In this document: positions 12,022-24,200 of the stretch, piece after piece
Layout: each line of letters begins with the position of its first letter
Position numbering within the stretch: the first letter of the stretch is position 1
Origin: Mytilisepta virgata
Taxonomy: Eukaryota; Mollusca; Bivalvia; Mytilida; Mytilidae
NCBI GenBank assembly: GCA_028015205.1
Contig: CM051515.1
Coordinates: 10,496,001 to 10,560,000 of the forward strand
Direction: 5' to 3'
Length of the DNA: 64,000 nt
Program-made: the position numbers and the translations under genes
The notes under the pieces: model-generated
Database searches by the model: none
What the model was told of the DNA's origin: nothing
What the model saw: the letters and a program-made list of their open reading frames with translations, nothing else

Positions 12022-12105
12022 GGATGTGATAACGCACTGAGAAGCAGACTTTACACATTTTTCATTCCGTTCACGTCATACTTGCTATTATTTTGATAAT
12101 GCATG
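12022..12105 (+). pseudogene. Relic fourth-helix exon, broken
   Basis: Acceptor GTGTTTTACAG precedes GGATGTGAT. The reading GCDNALRSRLYTFFIPF aligns with the GCD...IPF of exon 19 in the main gene, including its start at the conserved Gly-Cys. A TGA at 12094 and a TAA directly after stop the frame before the usual 28-codon end, and the donor is poor. It pairs with 11033-11143 as a dead upstream copy. Confidence 0.6.
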
Positions 12106-12890
12106 TATATAGTTAGTTAGTTCAGTTTGGTTTAATGAGGTTTATACTATGAATTTGTTATTTGGTATTACTCATCCTGTAGCTTTTTATTTTTGTCCAA
12201 ATACACATTCGAAAATCTTCGTAACCACAAGAAATCTGCTTTTTAAAGATATAACAATAATGCACATAAAATGTAATTCAGGGTTATTAACAGAAACGAA
12301 ATTCATAATGTGGAGTTTGTATAACGTATATTTGATATTCAACACAACCTAAAAATGCATAAAATATGTTTTGATAGAAAATAAAAGGCAACACACATTC
12401 CGAACTTTTGAAAATTAGATCAAAATGTTATGTAAATTTTGTACAAGCAGTAAAGTGTCATCCGCTAAAGATTAAAAATGCATTACTAACCCTGTTTTGC
12501 ACATGTATAAATATTTGATTTACATTTTATATAATTTGGCTGTACGTGTTGGATAAAAACAAACATGTGAAAATAGATAAACAGCATTTTAAAAGCCAAT
12601 ACACTACGATTACCAATAAGAAGACCGCTATCTAGAAATGTCACATAGTTTGGACAGCAGGGTCACAATTTGTCCATTTCACTTTAAAACTAGCTGGCGC
12701 TTTCATATCAACTGGCTGGATACTGTCGCTCTATTAAACAGAATACTCAGACGTACCTCTTTATATGTAGGTCATATGTTTAGTGGCCGCCATTAAAGAC
12801 GCATCTAAGGGCAATTCTAAGCTTAAGACGAAACAAATTAAGAAACAAAGTGACAGTATAAATTATGATGTCACGATGGGATTACTAAAT
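12106..12890. other. Spacer, no gene recognised
   Basis: Open frames are short and A/T-driven. No match to exon 20 of the main gene was found, although that is where it would lie if the upstream copy were intact. Confidence 0.4.
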
Positions 12891-13123
12891 AACAATCCAA
12901 AGATATATATGCTGTATACGACGCATTTTAAGGAGTTACCTCTCATCAGCAGCATTAAAACCAAAACATTTGGAAGAGCAAAAACCAAACTTATATTAAA
13001 CAAGAAGTACTCAACCACAAATACCGAAATAAGAAGCCAAATTTCAGCTAAGGAGATCTACCATGTGCAATACAAGGAATGAACCCTTAGTATTTCTATT
13101 ATTTTTGAATTTTGCTAAATACT
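12891..13123 (-). repeat. R1 repeat fragment
   Basis: AACAATCCAAAGATA through CAAGGAATGAACCCTTAGTA matches R1 in reverse. It stops at 13123, where the LINE remnant begins. Confidence 0.75.
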
Positions 13124-13129
13124 AAATAT

Positions 13130-13927
13130 TCTAATTCCCAAATTGGGGTTAAACAAGGATATTTTTAGACATCCCTATTTTCTTTATATATAAATGATTT
13201 ACCCTTCCAATTTGACACTGGAATTTTTTGTGATGCAGTGTAAATAAAAAGTTCAGGACTTTATGCCTTCTACATGAAGACAATTTGGTCTATTATTTGG
13301 AACTGATGTCGGCTTACAGAATTGGGTGAATAAACTTGGTAAATATTGTGACAAATGGAAACTTACTGTTAATCTGGCCGAAAGAAACGTTATTTCAACA
13401 AACCAGGAAGAAATATAATAATATTTTTTAATATATGCTTTTAATTTTAATGGTAATAATATAGAACAATGTACAGAATACAAGTATCTTTGCATTCCTT
13501 TAAAACATTTATTTACCTATGCAATTAATTTATTAAGCAAAAAAGCCTTTAAGGTAACGTGTTGTATAAAAAAATGTTTTTTAGAGAATCATCTAATATT
13601 TACATCCGTCTTAAGCTTTTCGAGACGTCTGTCAGGCGTATTTTTCTTTACAGTAGCGAAATGGGCTCTTAATATCATTAATATCAATAAAAATGAGAAT
13701 ATAAACCTAGAATTAAAGTATTTTGTAAATGAATGCGTGAAAGTGCAGATCAAATTTGCTAAAAAACATACTTTATATGAATAAAGCTGCTGTAAATTCT
13801 GCAGTCTTTGTAGAATTTCAGATGTTCCTCATTGTAATTAATGCTTTAAAAGCTGATGTTGGATTCTGGCTCTATATGTTATTAATTCAAAGGATTAAAC
13901 CTGACCTTAACTGATGGATTTGCTACC

Positions 13928-13961
<34 letters not shown>

Positions 13962-13965
13962 ACCA
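13130..13965 (+). mobile_element. LINE reverse-transcriptase remnant with poly-A tract
   Basis: In broken frames one reads GVKQG, then LYINDLPFQFDTG, the catalytic box region LLHEDNLVY (where active copies have YADD; here HEDN at 13273-13284), LQNWVNKLGKYCDKWKLTVN and EYKYLCIPL. This is the palm-to-thumb part of a non-LTR reverse transcriptase. It is dead: several frameshifts and a changed catalytic box. A run of about 36 A at 13929-13965 may be its tail. Confidence 0.65.
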
Positions 13966-13979
13966 ATTGACTTCCAGGA

Positions 13980-14410
13980 CAGAGCCCGGCTCCTGACAGA
14001 AAAGTTGCTGTAACAGAGGTACGTTGCTCCTAAGTTGAAGTCATCCTTATTAAAGTTTTATAGGTGTCATCATGACTTGGTTGAAAGGAATGAAAAAACC
14101 GTTTCCCAAATTAAAATGGACCTGTTCCATTGATATTATCCCTTCCTCATACCGGATTTGACATGGACAGGATGGCGGATGTCCTGCAGGAAGCAGGGAC
14201 TGCTTTCTCTTCCGGAGCACCTGAGTTTACCGCCGGTTTTTGGTGGGGTCCATGTTGTTCATATGTTTTTAGTATTTAATTGTCGTGCATGTGCTGTTTT
14301 GGTCTTGTCTTCGTTCTTCTCTGGGGTTTGTCAGTTGTTACGATTTTTCCCTCCTTCGAATATCCTTTTGGTATTTCTTGACTTTACTTATTGGCCTAGT
14401 TCTTATATGA
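13980..14410 (+). mobile_element. 3' tail of a retroelement (same family as 39.5 kb)
   Basis: Shares CATGTTGTTCATATG and GTTTGTCAGTTGTTACGATT with 62815-62985, and the CAGGAAGCAGGGACTGCTTT-type phrase with GAGCAGGAACTGCTTACC near 39719. The 39-kb copy has reverse-transcriptase sequence upstream, so this is probably the 3' end of the same Penelope-like family. The open frame at 14158-14478 is part of it. Confidence 0.6.
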
Positions 14411-15039
14411 ACGATGAAACTTATTTGCACGAAGTTGATTCGAAACTCGGGGAATATCTCATTGGTTCTTACAAATAAAATCCTCAAATTTTTTTCTCGT
14501 TAGATCGGTTCGTTTTGCAGGTGTTTGTCTCTTTGGAAAAGCATTTTCAAGAACAGACAATTGTCGATTCGAACTCGTTTCCGTCATTTTACTTTCTGTA
14601 AACAGACGGCAATAGAGTAAAATGTGATGAAAAACGTTTGGAACGTATCGGGAATTTTCCAGCCTATTAAGGACGGACGTAGAAAACTAGAGTGCAATAT
14701 GGGTGAATACTGTACGAGTTTCCTTAAAGGATTTAATATGACGAAAAAGGGGAAAAAAGGGGGAGGGGGTATTATTATATAATAATATTCCTTATTCATT
14801 GATGAAGTATGTGTAAGAAAATCATTAAAAAATTTTTTTTTACTGATTAATTACAAAAGAAAAAAATGACGTAAGATAGTTATACAGATAATTGCAAAGC
14901 TACAGTTTTAAACGAATATAAACATTTTAAGCCAATTTATATGTATCTAGTTATTTAAGTTTGTCTTTTAAATTAGATTTAAAATACAACGAATAATGCC
15001 AAAGCCCGTGCAAAATACATATGTTTATTTTTAATCTTT
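14411..15039. other. Upstream region of gene 1
   Basis: No gene. It directly precedes the candidate promoter of gene 1. Contains A/T runs and a G run at 14758. Confidence 0.4.
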
Positions 15040-15048
15040 TATATAAAG
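15040..15048 (+). promoter_or_regulatory. Candidate TATA box of gene 1
   Basis: TATATAAAG lies 134 nt before the start codon at 15182. The three first exons of gene 2 have a similar TATATAAG about 71-72 nt before their ATG. Inferred only from sequence and position. Confidence 0.4.
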
Positions 15049-15181
15049 AGATTTAAATCATTAATTAAAAAAAACTAATGATGCTTGACGTGACAACAGG
15101 TGAAACCTGACCGTACTCAAAGATACATATTTTATTGGTAAATGAACTACATTTAAATTCAAAAGAACAATTACAGTTGAA

Positions 15182-15253
15182 ATGACAAAAGTAAACAGAA
15201 GCCGTTTCCCGATTACCACAAATATTATAATGACGGGAGGCTTGATTACAAGG
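15182..15253 (+). CDS. Gene 1 exon 1
   Basis: 24 codons, MTKVNRSRFPITTN to LITR, donor GTAAGA, phase 0. It encodes the cytosolic N-terminus and the start of helix 1. The start is chosen because three paralogous first exons downstream begin at the same ATG with the same length or nearly so. Confidence 0.75.
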
Positions 15254-18200
15254 GTAAGAACTATCTTTTTATTTTCTTCCACTTCAATTTGACCTGCATT
15301 TTATTAGTATTGTACAGTTATCCAACAATTAAAGAAAATTTCAGGTCCGATAAATCTATAACACGTACTGTCGTTCAATAAAACCAATATTCTTTGCTAG
15401 CATTATCAAACTTTTCACTTAAATGTGTTTTCAAGTTATGAAATTTGTGAAAAATAATACTAGATTAACCTATCATCTGATTGGTCATTAGAAAACTTGT
15501 TTTAGTCTGTCCTTTGTTTTCTTTACTGCATGACGTCATTAAAGGGAATCAGTATGGTTTGCGCTGGGATTCGATTTTAAGTACATGTTTATTGACTGAT
15601 TTTGTTTTCTGTGTATTCAAACTAGCCTTAATGCACTTGATGCACATTAAATTTACCGGTAACGCGGTTTATGCAGTTTGCACTACCTGATTGAGGTAAT
15701 TTACACATAGACCTAAAAAAATACCGTCAGCCCTTGACCATGTATCAATATATTTAAGAAACGTTATTTCTAGTTAGCTACTTGCAAGATTTTAGGTCTG
15801 TTTTACTGATAAACAGTTAATTTTGTTAACAAGAAATTTACTGTAGGTTCTGTATAGGAGATACAATGGATAAGTGTGGATTCGTAGAAAATAATCCACG
15901 AGCCGGAGGCAGTGGATTGTTTTCAACGAATTCACACTTATCCATTGTATCTCTTCTTAAACTATGGTTGTGACCACTTTTCCCCAATTATAGTTCCTTT
16001 CTTAATTAGACCCTATTATGTGTGAGCTTAAATTAATTTAATTCTCTATACTACTGTTGAATTAGATATATACAGTCACGTTGATGATTTTAATGGTAAA
16101 TTAATACAAAACCGTATGATCTTACAATATAAGGCATATGATTCAGGAATTTGTCCATTATTGACAAAATAAAGCTTAGTCGTAATAATTTTCCAGTAAA
16201 ACATAATGTTACTGAAAGAAAAACTAGTTTAAATCCACTCCATTTACACTTTTTTATATTTTAAAGTAAATGTTCTAATTTTCTATTGAATTATATGAAA
16301 TTGTCGATAATAATCAAATAAAAGAAAAAGAACCTTTCTTATTAATAAATTATATCAATGATAACACAAAGATTTAGAAAAAAAGGGAAAGCCTAAACAG
16401 AGATTCGAACTATGTCTACAAGTGTTATATCAAGGCGAAAGGCCTACGTATATATTGTACGGTATCATATTGATATATGTAAAAAAGAAATTTGGATATC
16501 ATCCAATTGGTAGCCGGGAGGTTTCGTCGACGTGTTCTTGAACTATGCCACATGATTTACTTCAAGGAGGGAGTTCAAACCCCAGTCACGGCAAATAAAA
16601 AAATTGCAAAAGTCAACAATAAGTTTTTAAACTGTGAACAGAAATCAGTAAATGAAATTAAGTACAAAAAGGGAACAATTACTTGTCTGACATGATTATT
16701 CATTGATTTGTTACAGAAATTACCAGTATTTAGTAAAATTCCAAAATAATAAAAATACTAAGGGTTCATTCCTTGTATTGCACATGGTAGATCTCCTTAA
16801 GTGAAATTTGTCTTCCTATTTCGGTATCTTTGGTTATGAGTACTTCTTGTTTGAAATAGGTTTCGCTTTTGGTCTTCCAAATGTTTCTTATTAATGCTGC
16901 TGATGAGAGGTAACTCTTTGAAATGCGTCGTATACAGCATAGTATAAATGTACTATATCTAATACTAGTATCTTTGGACTGTTGTTTTGTATATAATTTG
17001 ATGACTTCATTTCAGTGACGGACTAAATAAGCGTTCATTCTAGAAAAAAACCACGGTAAATGAATAGCCTGACGCCACAGCAGTGGTTTAAATTTATTGT
17101 GTTTGATGGCTGTACTTATTAAAACTTACTTGGGTATGTCTCCGAATGGTTATTGTCCTTTCCCTGAAGGTAAATAGATCTAGGATCACTGTTTTAAAAC
17201 AGCGGAATTGTAAAATAAGAATGAAGGGAATTTTTTAATTATTTTATTTTTTGCAGATTCTGTCTTTTGGTTTTATAATGATGGTGATTTATATTAAATT
17301 TGGAGACGATATACTGAACGAAGACGTTATAAAAATTGTTGACATGGAGAAGATAGCTGGAACGATGCCACTGGGAACAGCTGTTAAGTCATTGCTATTT
17401 TCTCTGGTTGGAGTGTTTCCTTTGGAAGTGATCACGGGAATGTTTGGAATGTGGGGAGCCATTGGACGGAAACAACTTATGCTGGCAATCGTAAGATATG
17501 TTATCAGTGGTTAAAGGTAGTAGTAATGTATTAACCGAATTTGATTGCATACCTTATATCTCATTTAGTGTGTTGTGTGTTTGAACAATTTGTGTGATCT
17601 ACAGACATTATTTATATATGCTGTGCAATTCTTGATCTTCAAAAATTAAAAATCAAATTGGAAACAGCAGCAATACATGCAAGATATGTATATATAATTA
17701 CTTAACGAAATCTATCTTAACTTAAACTATGAAAGGTGGTTCAGATATTCGAAGTCTATCTTAACATAAACTGTGAAAGGTGGTTCAGATATTCGAAGTC
17801 TATCTTAACTTAAACTGTGAATGGTAGTTCAGATATTTTTTCTCTTTCATCAGTCTCGAATGTTGATACCGTTTTTATATTAAGGATTTTGAATATATGA
17901 AAATGAGACGATGCAGTTTATTTATCAGTGATACAATAGCATCATTAACCAAGGCTGTATATATGATAGTAATCTAAAATCTCTGCTTTCTGGAAAGGTG
18001 ACAATCATTTTGTTTTTAAAATAACATTGAAATATTTGAATGTAACAAGATGAAAATAAATATTTAAATAAATGAAAAATCAAATCAAAATTATAAAATA
18101 TAGATTGAAATAAAAATAAACTGAATCTGTGACTCTAGTCTTTATCTTTTAATTTTGAAAGAGTTTTTGGAAAGCATATTTCTGAGGTTTAATAGCAGTT

Positions 18201-21200
18201 GTACTTACGGTTTCCTTAAAATTCCCTTATGTATTAGTCATTTTAATCTGATAATTAATATAGGCATGTCATAGATGAATCATAATTTTGAAAAAAAATA
18301 ACACGTGCAATAATCTTGTTGTTTTTAACTCCTCATTATGTACTTTTTTGCAGTCTGTGTTGCTAAGTTCATTTTTGATTGTGATATATGGTACTTATAT
18401 AGTACTGATAGCGGTTATTTATAATGAAGTGAGTATGAATATACAAAATAACTCATAATAAAATATGCGTGCTGGTAAAAGAGAGGGTAAACATAATTTG
18501 TAACATTATATCTCACAGTGTGATTTTATAAATCTAAAGGCTTATAAAAGTGTAAAATAATTCGGGTAATTTCATCCTAATTGGTGCTACCGGTGAGTAA
18601 CAAATTACATCGTCCGGTGAATACACCTATTACATGTATTTGTTAATTATATAAATTGTACTTGTTCATTTTTGTCTTTTTCCGCAGGCCAAATCTAACA
18701 CCAATGTGTGTTCTGTATAATAAAGATGTTACGGCCCTATAACATGTATAAGTCGGGAGATATCTAAAACTGTCGACCCCGTTAAGGGTAATTCCTACCT
18801 TTGGCAGGGTTGATAATATACAATCATGACCATCTTAAGAGGGGGGCGTCCAGAATTGTCAACTTGTGAAGGTTTCTTCCTCCGGGCCCTTCAGGGTTGT
18901 CATAGGAAACATCCAAATTGTAAACGTCACGTGATCGATTATCTAGCCAATTAGTTACTGTTTTACATAGTGAGGTTTAATATTATTTATCATATAACTT
19001 CTCAGAGGGCCGTAATTGTAGAAATAAGAAAATATATAAGAATGACAAAGTCAACTGACGACATCAATATAAACAAATTTATAAATAAAACTTTGAGGCT
19101 GCGTAGTTATTTACTGTTTCAGAATGTTGCTAATGGAGACTAAATGCTTACAGCTTGCGAAGCAATAGATATTACTGCTTTTGCAAATTCTTTAAGTTTT
19201 GTATTGTCTCTTTGTAGTATTGTGTCTCTAGTTTGACGTTTGCACCGTTTCTGTTCTTTGTGTATTATTTATTCTGCCGTGTTTTACTTTGAATATTTGA
19301 TTTTCTCCTACCTTATACTGCTTAAGTATTCAGTTGTCGATATCAAATGATAAATCATTAAGGGGACATCCATAACTGTCAACATTCTTCACGAGTTTAC
19401 AAAATGCACACTAGGGCGGAGGAGATCTAAAATTCAACATTTTTAGTGTATGCTGTAGAAAACGGTATCATTGACTTGCCCAACAAACGGCAAATAACTT
19501 GAACATGTCAACATATGACTCATGCTCTGGACTTGGTAGATGCATTTTCAAGGGATGTACCGATGTCTGTATTCTCTTACCGCGTAAGGAGTAGTACCTG
19601 TTCACAGCAACAATGTTAAAAAATGTTGTTGTACACTTTTTGACGAGGAGAATGGTTTCCAAAAAGAGTGATCTTTGTTAACTTGTGAAAAATGTTGACA
19701 ATTATAGATGACCCGTTATTAACATTGAAAAATAATCTTAAATAGTGCATAGATGCCTTTGTTTATTTCAGAAGTCTGATTTATATGATACTCTTTATCA
19801 ATACACAGAAGCGTATTATTATGGAGGTCCTGAATATATTTCACGAGAATATTACTATGGTGTCTTCCGTAGATTTCTCTCTGTAGTAAGTCTGTTTTTG
19901 CGCATCAAATGGTATTGGCTGTTAAAAAAATAAAATAAATAGCATTGAAAATAAAGAGCATTATCAACCCTATCTTAAAAAAACAAATATTACAAAGTTA
20001 AGGTTTCATAGTTCCCAAAGAGAAACTTTAATGGTACTGTAGGTCTTTTTAGCTTCATAAAGACAACCAAGTGAAACATTATGTTAAACTTGTAAAAGAA
20101 CGACGTGGTACACTGCAAAGAGGCCTTTACAAAACCCTAAGTATATTTACCATAGAAAAATGACAATTATTTCATCCAAGATTTAAATCAAACAATTTCC
20201 TCGTTGACATTTGTCTCCTAGTGGACAATCAAATTTGTGACGAACTACCTAGATACTCGACCACGCAGGACCCAAATATCATTGGATACATGAATAAATA
20301 TCATTATCTAATACAAAAACATATCTTTGATTCTAGTTTTGTTTGTTATATTAACAATTTTAATGATATAATATATGTGCTTTTTAAGCTAGGGTGCAAA
20401 GAAAGCTACCCCGACATGTTTTCTTGTTGGGAAATTTATGTGGAACAATTACGAGGATACTTACAGACGTATCTTGGACTGATTATAACCTGTATTGTGT
20501 GCCAGGTAAGTTCTGAAATGAAACACAAGAGATTCATTAATAAACAAATGCCTGGCTTCTGTTCTTGATAAAAAATTTTCTGATATTCATTTGTGCTCAG
20601 TGTTTCTTAAATATGTTTTCAGGGAAGACTTGTTTAAAATAACTTTACAGAATTAATGACTAATACACCTGGATAACAACAAAGGTCAACAATGACATAC
20701 CAATCAATTAAAATCGCCAAATCGACAGAGCACAAAACTCTTAACATACAATTAACAGGAAGTGCGGAAAGTCAGATTTGGTACAGGCTCTTATACTGAT
20801 AGTGGTGGATTAAATTACCTTAATTAATAATTAATGGACTTCATAGATTTCTCAAAGTACTAATGTGTGAGTTTCGTCTGAGGTTTGAATTTAAGAACAA
20901 ATCTCTAAAATTCTAGAATTTGATACCAATTCTGATGCATGAGATGTGCACATGTAGTCTATTCACGATCCATTCATTGTGCACAATGTCTAAAATATTG
21001 AACAATAACCCAAAACTTGGAAGAGAACAGCCAAATGCCAAAATTAACGAAAAGGGTAATGACAAAACTATGCATGAACAGAGCTATATATACATGATGT
21101 ATGCATGAGGTTTCACAAAATTTAGTAACTGGATAATTTGCGCGACATCGACGCAAGTAGTAACGATAAATAATAACTTCATACCTACTTTGTGTATAGA

Positions 21201-24200
21201 AATAATACGACTTTGACTAAACTAATTAATATTACAATTAAACCATACAATTTATAAATGAGTCCTTTAAACACATTCTGGTTTTTTCATCTATAATATG
21301 CATAATATCTGTATCTAGATTGTTAACATAATTGCGGCTGAATATTCCTATCGAAAGTTTGAAATTAAAGAAAAGAATGGGACAATATCCACACAGAAAA
21401 GATTTTTACTGCTGTCGATTGAGGATGGGATATTAAGAAATTTTCTATTATTCGTGAAGAAAAGCTGGGTGAGGTAAGATATCCAGTCACATCAATGCAT
21501 GATGTCCCACTACAAGTGTTTCCTTACTTGATTTTTTAAAAAGAAAAATGACCATAGAAGTGAAATGAATAGGGGGAAATGACCTTCTTAGTTTCTGGCT
21601 GGAAATTAAGTAGCTCGAACAGATAAAAGTACAAAAGTCTTATATTAACTACCCCGAAACTTATCCCAATGGTTTTTGGAAGAATATTTAAAACATATCC
21701 AACAAGAAATACGATGTCCGTTAGCTTTAACAGATGCAAACATGCATCATGCAAATATAAAGTTCGAGTTCACTTTGCCTATTGGTTTTTTAGGAAAAGA
21801 TCACTTACAAAGAATTGTATGTCCCAAATATGTTAGCAGTCCAATCTTCAAGAATTTTATAAGTTATAAAAACACCGTACAATATGTTATTCATGATTAC
21901 GTGTATACTCAAATTTCATTTGAAATTGGCAAATGGTTAGAAATGAAATCCAAAATTGTACATGGAAGTCACATTAGTTGACTGATATCTAATAACCTTT
22001 TCATTGCCGTTTTCAGGTCAAAGATTGTTTTTCTCTCAGTGGTGTTGAAGATATTTTCATTTGTAAGTTTTTTATAAAGTTACAGGAAGTCGTCGTAAAA
22101 CAACATTCAAAATATAATTCTGCCAACATGGAAAACGGCTACTTTTTCGAAAACATACATTTAAATTTAACCCACTATGTGGTAATAGCTGACAATAATT
22201 AGGATAAGATAACAATGACATGTATGATGGATGTATAAAGTAGTTTGAAAATATATCCTCTGCGATAAATGTTCGGGACATGTCTTTATTTGATCTTGTT
22301 ATCGTGATTCTACTTTAAAATATGCTACAGCAAAAAAATCAAGAACTAAAAATAGAGGAGACCAGAATGGCCATTTAAGATAAAAAAATGTGTAAGAAAG
22401 GATAGTGCAATAGAGGAAAAAAACAACAAAGAGCACATTTTTACATTTGACAAAATATAATAAAGAAGTAAGATATAGTATACAGAAACGATAAACAAAG
22501 GACTTGAATATAACACTAACTAGTAATCATTTAACATGTTTAAAGCGGTATGCCGACAACCAAAACGCCTCTGTTTGAATTTTTATAATTTATTTTGCAG
22601 ATGTTTGGACTGGGTATTCTCGCACTGGGACTAATATTGAGAAATGAAAAAGTCTTAACAGACGGTTCATTAATTTTCATATTTAAGAAATTATATTTCT
22701 ATCAATACAACCTTTACGATATCCTTCTTGGAGTAGCGGCATCTTCAGTGGTCATTGGTATTCTTACTACACTATCATCGATTGCAAATATTATAGGGAC
22801 TTGGGTGAAATCAATTAAATTGATACAGACGGTAGGTAGATTATCATTTTATACATTAACACAAAATATGTGATAGATTACCATTTTATACACCTCAAAC
22901 TTATACACAACGAAAATGTTTTCCATATTATGTTGAAATGGACAAAAAAAAAAAATAAACGCTTTGAAGAACTCTTCCGTGCAATAAATAATTCCAAAGA
23001 AGCAAGTTTATTGTGGGTTCCTTTTTTTTTTGTTTATAGGAGACACTGTGTCATGTGTGCGGTCTTTAAAACTAAGACAAAAGCCTTTCAGTAAGCTCAA
23101 AACGAATTACAGCTATTGAATAAGATGTTCTTTCTTTTTCTAGGTTATACGTTTGGTGATTTTACCTTAAGAACCTAGGTTGATTTCATCTTTCGAATAA
23201 TTCTAAATGTTGTGGCCAAATTCACTAAAGCTAACAATGCGCAAATAAAACATATTGTTTATAACAATCCAAAGATACTAATATTAGATATTGTAAATGT
23301 ATACTGTGCTATATACGACGCATTTCAAGGAGTTACCTCTCATCAGCAGCATTAAAACCGAAACATTTGAAAGACCAAAAAAAAAAAAAAAAAAACCAAA
23401 CTTATATTAAACAAGAAGTACTCAACCAAAAATACCGAAATAGGAAGCCAAATTTCAGCTAAGGAGATCTACCATGTGCAATACAAGGAATGAACCCTTA
23501 GTATTTCTATTATTTTTGAATTTTGCCAAATACTGGTAATTTCTGTAACAAATCAATGAATAATCATGTCAGACAAGTCTGACGACTGGGTTGGCGAATA
23601 CCCTCGGGGACCTAGGGTGCACCAGCAGAGGCATCATCCCAGGAGTTTCAAAATAACAATCCAAAGATACTAATATTAGATATAGTAAATGTATACTATG
23701 CTGTATACGACGCATTTCATGGAGTTACCTCTCATCAGCAGCATTAAAACCGAAACATTTGAAAGACCAAAAACCAAACTTATATTAAACAAGAAGTACT
23801 CAACCAAAAATACCGAAATAGGAAGCCAAATTTCAGCTGAGGAGATTTACCATGTGCAATACAAGGAATGAACCCTTAGTATTTCTATTATTTGGATGAA
23901 TTATGCCAAATACTGGTAAGCAACCTTGAATTTCGATTACCTAACACCAACATATAACTGAATACAGATCATGACTATTTAGACAAGTATGTCGACTTTT
24001 GTACAGCAACAACTTCAAGGTATCCGATGGGTTGAGTTATTCATATTCTAAAGTGAAATATATTTCTCATGATCGAGCTAAATTGGAGACTTTTTAACTT
24101 ACCTATACCTGATATTTTACATTTCTCAAATGTCACAGCCTCATATTACCATTTATTTATTTGTTACATATTTATATCAAATGTCGTTCACAATTGTTTA

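Noticed and set aside
20221..20388. Open frame running into exon 5 from upstream
   Set aside because: Gene 2 has a 1-nt deletion and a stop in the same stretch and many replacement changes, so it behaves as intron.
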